DNA of 8,959 nt from Bacteroidales bacterium (GTDB lineage Bacteria; Bacteroidota; Bacteroidia; Bacteroidales; SMBSF77). Shown piece by piece: positions 1 to 6,700 of this stretch (position 1 is the stretch's first letter; every line of letters begins with the position of its first letter). The notes below the pieces were generated by a model, which saw only the letters and a program-made list of their open reading frames with translations, did not search any database and had not been told where the DNA came from. The stretch covers positions 1-8,959 of the forward strand of contig JAIOTT010000242.1 of NCBI GenBank assembly GCA_021106655.1. The letters run 5' to 3'. The position numbers were made by a program, and so were the translations under genes.

Positions 1-336
1 AGTGATCGCTTGAAACTACTTTATAATGGGCTTGAATTTGAACTGAGACCTAATCCTCACAGAGCAGGATATTATGCTGAACTGGACATCATGTTATGGG
101 CAGAAAAAAATCATGGAAAAGAATTTGCTCAATACCTAAAGGATAATTACGAGCCTGTAGATATTCTTTTCCGCCTTGCTGAAATATGTTCTGTAGTTTT
201 ATTAAACGGAGGTGGTTTTGATGCACCTGAATGGTCGATACGTGTTTCACTAGCCAATTTAGCAGATGAGGCATATATAGAGATTGCCAAGGCGATTACT
301 CAGATACAAGAGGAGTATGTGGAAGCATGGAGATGA
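1..336 (+). CDS. asdA: Aspartate 4-decarboxylase (aspartate beta-decarboxylase), C-terminal part, cut by the window edge
   Basis: This is the last 111 codons of a gene that starts left of the window. The frame is open from position 1, and the first available start (TTG at 10-12) lies inside conserved sequence, so it is not the real start. The family is a PLP-dependent fold-type I aminotransferase relative that converts L-aspartate to L-alanine and CO2 in the cytoplasm. Recognition rests on the C-terminal domain pattern: YAELDIMLWA, then NYEPVDILFRLAE, then a VVLLNGGGFDAPEWS stretch followed by IRVSLANL, and a helical end EEYVEAWR. The Arg at 241-243 lies where aminotransferases of this fold place the Arg that binds the substrate alpha-carboxylate; that assignment is inferred. 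The PLP lysine would be upstream and cannot be checked. The gene converges with mqnA. A plain aspartate aminotransferase is less likely because the NGGGFDxPEWS segment is typical of the decarboxylase branch. Confidence 0.85.
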   Translation, partial: SDRLKLLYNGLEFELRPNPHRAGYYAELDIMLWAEKNHGKEFAQYLKDNYEPVDILFRLAEICSVVLLNGGGFDAPEWSIRVSLANLADEAYIEIAKAITQIQEEYVEAWR

Positions 337-341
337 GTTAA

Positions 342-389
342 AGGTTAAAAAGATAGCAGGTTCACAGGTCAGTAGGTTCAAAAGTTCAA
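342..389 (+). repeat. Degenerate 8-bp tandem repeat after asdA (AGGTTCAA-like units)
   Basis: Six consecutive 8-bp blocks read AGGTTAAA, AAGATAGC, AGGTTCAC, AGGTCAGT, AGGTTCAA and AAGTTCAA. The phase is kept without any insertion or deletion. The tract starts 5 bp after the asdA stop codon, so it would form the 3' untranslated region of the asdA transcript. The second block matches poorly, so the array is degenerate. No hairpin with a following T-run is seen, so it does not look like a normal intrinsic terminator. Function unknown. Confidence 0.65.
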
Positions 390-398
390 TTCCGGATT

Positions 399-460
399 AT
401 TGTATCATTGAATAATTATCTCATTATCTCATAGTCTCATATCTCATAATCTCATATCTA
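399..460. repeat. Degenerate 8-bp tandem repeat across the mqnA stop codon (ATTATCTC-like units)
   Basis: From 399 the plus strand reads ATTGTATC, ATTGAATA, ATTATCTC, ATTATCTC, ATAGTCTC, ATATCTC, ATAATCTC, ATATCTA. That is eight blocks in a nearly unbroken 8-bp phase, with one 7-bp block before the shortened last one. The blocks at 415-422 and 423-430 are identical. The mqnA stop codon (458-460, minus strand) lies inside the last block. In the mqnA sense direction the unit is GAGATAAT. A copy of the unit in inverted orientation (TGAGATAAT, 466-474) lies in the last codons of mqnA and could pair with ATTATCTCA at 415-423 or 423-431, though the loop would be long and the stem AT-rich. Confidence 0.7.
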
Positions 461-1204
461 TCTTCTGAGATAATCCAGAAACAACTTCAAGCCATCATAC
501 ATTCTCTCATTCAAATCATAATTGATGTTATTTTGAATGTATTCCACCATGTCAATATTGTTTATTTTCTTTTCGGCGAGTTGTTCAATTGCCTGAATTT
601 TATGATCAACGCCATATGCAACAGCCCGGTTAAATTGTTGTATGATATTGGAAGGTATCTCCTTATTGGAAACCCAGCATGCAAAGACGAAAGGGAGGGA
701 AGTGAATTTTTGCCACTCAGAAGCAAGGTCGTATATGTGATTAAAAGACATTTCATATTTAAACACTTTATCACCTATCAAAACTGCGGCATCCTCTTCA
801 TTGAATTTTTCAACATTATTGATGTCAATTGTTTCCCATTCGGGCGAAATATTCCAAAAGTTATCTGCCAATATTCTTGCCAGGCGCACTGAACTTCTTG
901 ATTCTGTATCGAGGTATATCTTCTTGATTTGATCAAGTGGTTTATTACTTGCCAAAACAACAGACCTTACCGGTCCACTAGCTCCTATGCAATAATCTGT
1001 CAGTATCTTTCCATCAGGAATCTCAGGGATCATTGCAACGGGTATCAAACCAATATCTACTTCATTGTTTCTTAATTTCTCAGCACATATGGATGGCACA
1101 TCAAGACTAAGCTCATAATTTTTCAGGAGGCCTGATTCTCTGATGCCATAAACAAAAGGGAGTGAATTTATATAGGAGACTGCAGAGATTCGTAATTGCT
1201 TCAT
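458..1204 (-). CDS. mqnA: Chorismate dehydratase MqnA (futalosine pathway of menaquinone synthesis)
   Basis: MqnA converts chorismate to 3-[(1-carboxyvinyl)oxy]benzoate, the first committed step of the futalosine route to menaquinone, in the cytoplasm. The 248-residue product is about the usual family length and has a periplasmic-binding-protein-like fold without a signal peptide. Visible family motifs are VSYINSLPF (residues 9-17; Asn13 sits in the conserved SYxN active-site motif), the LIPVAMIPE segment (53-61), GPVRSV (77-82), the DTESRSSVRLARIL stretch (99-112), LIGDKVF (142-148) and SLPFVFACW (169-177). The ATG start places the first motif at the usual distance from the N-terminus. No Shine-Dalgarno sequence precedes it; the bases just before are TTCACCTTT. 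pbpC ends 79 bp upstream on the same strand, so cotranscription is possible. That gap is AT-rich, and I could not identify a promoter or terminator in it. The other mqn genes are not in the window. Confidence 0.95.
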   Translation of the reverse strand: MKQLRISAVSYINSLPFVYGIRESGLLKNYELSLDVPSICAEKLRNNEVDIGLIPVAMIPEIPDGKILTDYCIGASGPVRSVVLASNKPLDQIKKIYLDTESRSSVRLARILADNFWNISPEWETIDINNVEKFNEEDAAVLIGDKVFKYEMSFNHIYDLASEWQKFTSLPFVFACWVSNKEIPSNIIQQFNRAVAYGVDHKIQAIEQLAEKKINNIDMVEYIQNNINYDLNERMYDGLKLFLDYLRR

Positions 1205-1283
1205 AAAGGTGAAGATTGTTATATGCGATAAACGACAAATCAGTTAACTAAGTATAAATGTAATTAAAATTAATGAGACCTAG

Positions 1284-3581
1284 TTATAAAATTGTTACCT
1301 GTATCCAAATATCAGTATTCCGGCCTTTATCATCAGTACAGGATATCTTGATTTCACCGGCTTTGGGATTGAAAAAGATTTTTTGTGAAGCAGGGGAGGA
1401 TTTGAAGAATTTATCATCAATATACCAGTAAACCAAATTGACATCATTCTCAGCACTACATGATAGCATCAGTTGTTGTTCTTCGTTTTTCATCAAAATA
1501 TACTCAATACCCTCGTTCAGTGAGGTGATCACAGGGGCATTATCTACAAAAACCCTTGAGCATTTTTGATTATGTGGGGGTATCTTTGTGTATGGAATAT
1601 TATTTTCTTCATAAAAAGTAATTATTTCCGGACTAAGATTCTGCATCAGCTCTTTTCTGTAGCCTGCTTCAGGAAGGCATGATCTGCAAAATGATTTTTT
1701 TCTATCGGGGCTTAAAAACACAGCTTTCATATGCTGACATTTTCGTGATGGGGAGATGCCAGGAATATAAGCATCCATTACCAGGTTATCACAAAAATCC
1801 CAGGGAGGCAAGCCGGATTCTGAACAAACAAGGCGGTAATCCATCTCATCAGGTTGCATGAACCACTCAGCTTTGCCATCGTAATCAATGTTATTAAATA
1901 TTTTAAAAAGCAAGGGTGCTGCATGGGAAGCTCCGTTCATTTCAGGCACACCAATTCCAGGGAAATTCCCTACCCATACTCCAATAGTATATTCCATATT
2001 ATAACCAATACTCCATGCATCCCTGCGACCATACGAAGTTCCTGTTTTCCATGCTATTCTTGGCAGATGTATACTGTTTCCGTATTTTGCAGGAAGATCA
2101 GGCCGTTCCGCTTTTGTTAAAACCTCAGTTATCATATAAGATGCTGCAGAGCTAAACAAAGTATCATAGCCTGTGACACAATCTTCTTTCGTCCATTTCA
2201 TCTTAGAAAAAATTCCCTGGTTTGCGAATGCACGAAACAGATCAGTAAGTTCTGTAAGCTTAACACCACATCCACCAAGTATCACTGATAAGCCAAGATT
2301 TGCTGAATTGTTTTTTATACTTCCAAAATCTGCTGATCCTAACTTCTCAATAAAATAATTAACATCAATGTCATTGAGTAAATTAACTGCCGGAACATTA
2401 AGCGACAATGCAAGTGCATCTTCCATCGTGATCAGGCCTCTGAACTTCGCATCATAATTATCAGGCCTGTAGCCTCCATAATTCACCGGGATATCTGAAA
2501 GTATGAAATGAGGAGTAACAACTCCTTTGTCAATGGCGAGCGCATACAAATATGGTTTTAAAGTACTGCCCGGTGAACGAACAGCAATTGCTCCATCAAC
2601 CTGTCCATGGGATTTATCATCATAAAAATCAGCCGAACCAAGATAAGCTTCAATAGCATTTGTCCGGTTATTTACAACTATAACAGCTGCATTTGTAATA
2701 TTCATGACCTTTAACGGACGGATATAATTATATGTAAGGTTCTCAATCATTTCCTGTATTTCAGGATCAAGAAAAGTTTCTATAGTATTAATGCCTGGGT
2801 ACAGCTTTTTCAATTGGAGAGAAAAATGAGGGGCAAGTTTAGGAGCTTCATGACGTTCCATAGCAAGAGGTTCTTCCAGAGCATCCTCAATTTCATCTTC
2901 TGTAAACAAGCTCGCTTTTTTAAAATACTCAAGCCATTTATTCCTTTCCTGAATAATAAAGGAATTATTCCTGCCCAATTTTAATGAGGTAGGTCTGTTT
3001 GGGATAATGGCAAGTGTAACGACTTGTGCCAGGCTCAATGCTTGGGGCATCTGTTGGAAATACAAGAGTGATGCAGATTTCACTCCCTCAATATTTCCTC
3101 CATAGGAAACAAGGTTCAGGTATAACTGAAGTATCTTGCTTTTGCTGTAACGCAGCTCCAGTTGAAGTGCCCTGAACATCTCCTTTGTCTTGTTAAGATA
3201 TGTTCTCTCTTTTGGCTCAAGCAATCTCGCCACCTGCATAGTAATAGTTGAGGCTCCCGATACTCTTTCCCTTTGAATAATATTAACAAAAAGAGCTTTT
3301 AAAACTGCAATAGGGTTGATGCCAAAGTGGTACATGAAATACTTATCCTCTTTGTAGATAATTGTCTTTTTGAGCAGAGGATTAATTTCTTCAATATCAA
3401 TTTTCATACGCCATTTATCCTCTCTGTTTAGAAAGGCGAGGAGTATGCTTCCATCATCTGCAACAACAATCTGGGAATAATCTTCTTTTACCTTGAATGG
3501 AAATATGACATCAAGCAAGAGGAAGATGATAAACAGGCCTGCTATTAGTAAAACCGTATATTTTAATTTCTTTTTTGCCAC
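1284..3581 (-). CDS. pbpC: Penicillin-binding protein 1C: bifunctional glycosyltransferase/transpeptidase
   Basis: A 765-residue class A penicillin-binding protein, anchored in the inner membrane with its enzymatic part in the periplasm, that polymerises and cross-links peptidoglycan. A basic N-terminus (MAKKKLK) precedes one membrane segment (about 8-27). The GT51 domain (about 55-215) shows E78-D79, F82 and H85 of the EDxxFxxH motif, GASTITMQ (109-116) and E134 in KTKEMF. The transpeptidase domain (about 295-560) shows SPGSTLKP with catalytic Ser339 and Lys342, S393-L-N395, and K512-T-G-T515. A linker with cysteines 586, 597, 615, 632, 635 and 674 leads to an Ig-like C-terminal domain (about 680-765, BiPBP_C type), which marks PBP1C rather than PBP1A or 1B. 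The start is GTG; a TGA lies three codons upstream in frame, and the next Met (59) would remove the anchor. The gene lies downstream of A2M, as in many bacteria that carry the pair. Confidence 0.95.
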   Translation of the reverse strand: MAKKKLKYTVLLIAGLFIIFLLLDVIFPFKVKEDYSQIVVADDGSILLAFLNREDKWRMKIDIEEINPLLKKTIIYKEDKYFMYHFGINPIAVLKALFVNIIQRERVSGASTITMQVARLLEPKERTYLNKTKEMFRALQLELRYSKSKILQLYLNLVSYGGNIEGVKSASLLYFQQMPQALSLAQVVTLAIIPNRPTSLKLGRNNSFIIQERNKWLEYFKKASLFTEDEIEDALEEPLAMERHEAPKLAPHFSLQLKKLYPGINTIETFLDPEIQEMIENLTYNYIRPLKVMNITNAAVIVVNNRTNAIEAYLGSADFYDDKSHGQVDGAIAVRSPGSTLKPYLYALAIDKGVVTPHFILSDIPVNYGGYRPDNYDAKFRGLITMEDALALSLNVPAVNLLNDIDVNYFIEKLGSADFGSIKNNSANLGLSVILGGCGVKLTELTDLFRAFANQGIFSKMKWTKEDCVTGYDTLFSSAASYMITEVLTKAERPDLPAKYGNSIHLPRIAWKTGTSYGRRDAWSIGYNMEYTIGVWVGNFPGIGVPEMNGASHAAPLLFKIFNNIDYDGKAEWFMQPDEMDYRLVCSESGLPPWDFCDNLVMDAYIPGISPSRKCQHMKAVFLSPDRKKSFCRSCLPEAGYRKELMQNLSPEIITFYEENNIPYTKIPPHNQKCSRVFVDNAPVITSLNEGIEYILMKNEEQQLMLSCSAENDVNLVYWYIDDKFFKSSPASQKIFFNPKAGEIKISCTDDKGRNTDIWIQVTIL

Positions 3582-3612
3582 TAAATCTCAAAAGCACTAA
3601 ATTCCACTAAAA
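3579..3612 (-). repeat. Three copies of ATTTAGTG-like unit leading into the pbpC start
   Basis: On the plus strand CACTAAAT occurs at 3579-3586 and 3595-3602, and CACTAAAA at 3605-3612. Read in the pbpC direction these are TTTTAGTG, ATTTAGTG and ATTTAGTG, and the GTG of the last copy is the pbpC start codon. The spacing is 16 and 10 bp, so this is an irregular array. The only purine-rich stretch near the start is GAG, 6 bases before the GTG, which is a very weak ribosome binding site. Confidence 0.5.
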
Positions 3613-3635
3613 CTAATTCATGATTAAAAATAGAA

Positions 3636-3664
3636 CACTGATGCAACTGATATTCACTGATAAA
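3636..3664. repeat. Three ACTGAT-containing units of 9-10 bp
   Basis: The plus strand reads CACTGATGC, AACTGATATT and CACTGATAAA back to back (9, 10 and 10 bp). The shared core is ACTGAT. The array lies in the spacer between A2M and pbpC, next to other short arrays with different units. Three short units could arise by chance in AT-rich DNA, so the support comes mainly from the neighbouring arrays. Confidence 0.45.
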
Positions 3665-3667
3665 ATA

Positions 3668-3691
3668 ATTCGATTACTCGATTATTTCATT
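3668..3691. repeat. Three 8-bp units ATTCGATT, ACTCGATT, ATTTCATT
   Basis: Three consecutive 8-bp blocks in exact phase lie in the A2M/pbpC spacer. In the direction of transcription they read AATGAAAT, AATCGAGT and AATCGAAT. The first two plus-strand blocks differ at a single base. The period matches that of the arrays at 342-389 and 399-460, although the unit sequence is different. Confidence 0.5.
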
Positions 3692-3709
3692 GTTAAGTAA
3701 CAGCTTCTT

Positions 3710-3744
3710 CTCTACTCCCTTCTACCTACAACCTACTACCTAAC
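3710..3744. repeat. Degenerate 7-bp tandem repeat across the A2M stop codon (AGTAGGT-like units)
   Basis: The plus strand reads CTCTACT, CCCTTCT, ACCTACA, ACCTACT and ACCTAAC: five consecutive heptads with no insertion or deletion. In the A2M sense direction these are GTTAGGT, AGTAGGT, TGTAGGT, AGAAGGG and AGTAGAG. The A2M stop codon (TAG, 3736-3738) and the Val-Arg codons before it lie inside the array, so the last residues of the protein are written in repeat units. The tract is strongly purine-rich on the transcript strand. Confidence 0.65.
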
Positions 3745-6700
3745 ATTCACCGTTCTTCCACCTGAATATGAATGATACTGCCCATCGTACATCGCATCAG
3801 CACCAACAGGCCCCATCCTGAATGAGCCTTTTGATACTACTCTTATCATGTAGTAGAAATTTTTAGGTCTCAGGGTGGCATCGCAAAAAAATGAGATCCT
3901 GTCGTCACGAATATCCATATAGTCGGGATGGCTCTTGTTTTTTATCCAATCCATACCCCGGCTTATTGTAACACGAGGATTTTCAATCTCAAAACATGCG
4001 GGTAAGATATCTGTTATTGCAACATTTTCAACCTTTGTGTCATCGAGCGATTGTATTGACACTTTCACAATTACAAGGTCATTTTGTGCAAAATTGTCAG
4101 ATGTCAGAGCATTTCCAAAACGATCATAGAAATATTTCCTGACCCTTAAGTGACTATCTCCCTCTTTATATTTACCACTTTTACTAATTCCTTCCACTTC
4201 ATAGAAGTAATAAAGCCTTCCGCTTCCTGCTGTTGTAATTTCCACAGATTTATTATTCAGGTCATTAACAAGCTTCAGTGTCTTTCCGGTAAAATCTGCA
4301 ATATTTTCTCCATTGATCTTTATTGATGCAACAACATTCTCTTCTGAAGCCTTTTTTGCCAGCTTGCCGAGTGAAAGTAATGAGAATGATTTCTCCTGTG
4401 TAGGCAGCCATTTTTTTCTTTTCAGTTCTTCGGATAAGGATTTTGCAATAAAGCCTATCTGTCCATTATCAGGATCAGCCTCCAGTAATGTATACAATGA
4501 AATTGCTTTTTCTCTGATTGCAGAATTAAAACAGCCTCCTCTTGTTCTTTTCGATTCTTTGCTTCCATATGAGGCAGGGATAATAGCCTGATAGCTGTAT
4601 TTATCTCCGATAAGGGCATATGTTGCGGCGAGCATATATCTGCTATCAACAGAAAGCAGGTTGAGATTGGATTTATAGTAATTCATAATGGACAAATTCT
4701 GCTTGTCAGCAAGAGCAAGCACATAAAGGGAGTAGAAAATTTCTCTTTTCGCAGTTATCATTTTTTTGACAACCCTATCTTCATCATAATAAAAATACTC
4801 CCTGCTTTCCTTTTTCTTAACGCTTTGCTTAAGAAACTTATAAGCATTATCCAGCACTTTGCTATTTAATTCAAAGCCGTCCTTGCTTGCTTCAAAAAGG
4901 AAATGAGTTGCATAAGCAGTAGCCCACCAGTTGATATAACCTCCGTTTGGCCAGTATGACATGCCGCCATTATATTGCTGCATTGATTCAACTTTTAATA
5001 TCGCCTGCTGAACAAAATAGTCTGGGTTAAAAACTGTGGTGTTTTTTTCCTGTTCCAGAGATTTTGCCAGGTCACGATAATATATGAGCGGAAATGCACT
5101 CGAAACACTCTGCTCCAGGCAACCATAAGGGTAGCGGATAAGGCTGCTTAAATCTTTAGAGAATTCAGCTATAGGAGATTTACTCAATAAAAGACTTGAA
5201 CTTGTTGTACCTTCGATAAAATCAGTTTTTACGTTAAACGACAGCTTGTCATCACCTTTGACCACGCCTGCAGCACTAATTTTCATCAAACCCGAAGGAG
5301 GGCGGACAGGAATATTGACCGTTTCAGAAAATTCTTCATTAAAGGCACTAACATATACTTTAACTTTTGCATTACCAATATTCCGTATGGCTGCAACATC
5401 AAACATAACCTGTTTCTCTGCATTTGCAGGAAGCTCAATCGATATTGAAGATTCTGCCTGGATTTCCAAAGGGCCTTCAACTTTTATACTCACTTTGGCT
5501 TTGGTTGATTTTGAAGTAGTATTCGTTATTGTAACCGGGACTTTTGCATTATCACCGGGACTTAAAAACCTCGGTAAAGCTGTGCTTATTACAACAGGAT
5601 CAGCTACTTTTATAGTGTGCTCAGCCATCCCAAACGTTTCTCCTTTATAAGCTACTGCCATCACCCTCAGAGCTCCTGAAAACTGTGGAATGTCAATATC
5701 GAAACTACATTCTCCATTTGAGCCGGTATTTTTTATTCCACTCCAAAATGCCACAAGCTGAACTCTTTTTCCTGCAAGAGGATTGATACGTTTACCCATA
5801 TCCATTCCTGCACCACCGGCAATACTCGAAACTTTTGAACTCAGTTCAGGAAATAAAAACGAATATATATCAAAAGAATTAACCTCCAGAGCACGTTTCT
5901 GATAAAAATATCCATAGGGATCAGGTGTTTTGAAATCAGTAAGCTGTAAGATTCCTTCATCTACCACAGCTATCGTTAGTTCAGTATTTGGCTTTGTTTT
6001 AACCTTTATTCTCTGCCGGGTTTTTGATCTGGATTTTTCCACAGCATCGATAGTGATTTTTAATTTATTAGATAGCTTTTCTACTTTAAGTGGTGCAAAG
6101 CCATGAGCTACCATTAGAGGGATATTTGCATCATCAATCTTCCTGATGGCAGTAGCAGTGATGTACACATTTGGAAGAAAGTTTTCCCTGACTTTTAGAT
6201 TAAGGCTTGCAGCTTTTTTATTTGTTTTGAGATAGAAATGATCAATCACATCTTCGCGTTCGACTGTTACCAGTATATTTCCATTAAAAGGGGATTTGAA
6301 CAGTATTTTTGCCTGATCACCAATCTCATAGATCTCTTTATCAAACTCCATGGTGATCTCGCCTTCTTTACTAACCTCAAAAGAGTTGTAATCTGTATCA
6401 CCCCATCCATAAGCATAAAAGCTAGCATTAACATATGAGTCTTCCTCTTCCGACATGATCTGTACTTCGTATTTGCCTGACCTCAGCGGGGTGTAACTTA
6501 TTTGTGATTCAGTACCATTCAGACTTAATTCTTTAGTAAATACGAGCATTTCTTTTCTTTGGGAATTATAACGAAAACGTCTTCCTCTTCGCTCAATAAC
6601 TGTTTCCCATGTAATATATTTTATCTGTATTATTGCCGGCACGCCATTAAGCACCTTGCCATTGCGGTCGGAGGCAATGAAAGCTATTTGTATTGGATCT

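Noticed and set aside
10..12. TTG as the start of a small 108-residue gene
   Set aside because: The frame is open to position 1 and the sequence matches the interior of an aspartate 4-decarboxylase C-terminal domain, so the gene is cut by the window edge.
342..460. CRISPR array
   Set aside because: Units are 7-8 bp, degenerate and without spacers; CRISPR repeats are about 23-47 bp, near-identical and separated by unique spacers.
394..476. Bidirectional intrinsic terminator between asdA and mqnA
   Set aside because: GGATTAT (394-400) and ATAATCC (470-476), and ATTATCTCA with TGAGATAAT (466-474), can pair, but the loops are tens of bases long, the stems AT-rich and no T-run follows.
533..892. 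Plus-strand open frame of 119 codons opposite mqnA
   Set aside because: Lies wholly inside mqnA, whose motifs are clear; its product has no recognisable features.
1205..1283. Promoter for mqnA, Bacteroidota type (TAnnTTTG)
   Set aside because: The nearest match in this 79-bp AT-rich gap is partial (CTGATTTG in mqnA sense) and no properly spaced -33 TTTG was found. The AGTTAACT palindrome (1242-1249) alone is not a support.
3615..3640. Promoter for pbpC (TATTTTTA in sense direction)
   Set aside because: Seven of eight bases match TAnnTTTG, but the TTG upstream is at the wrong distance, and such matches are common in AT-rich repeats.
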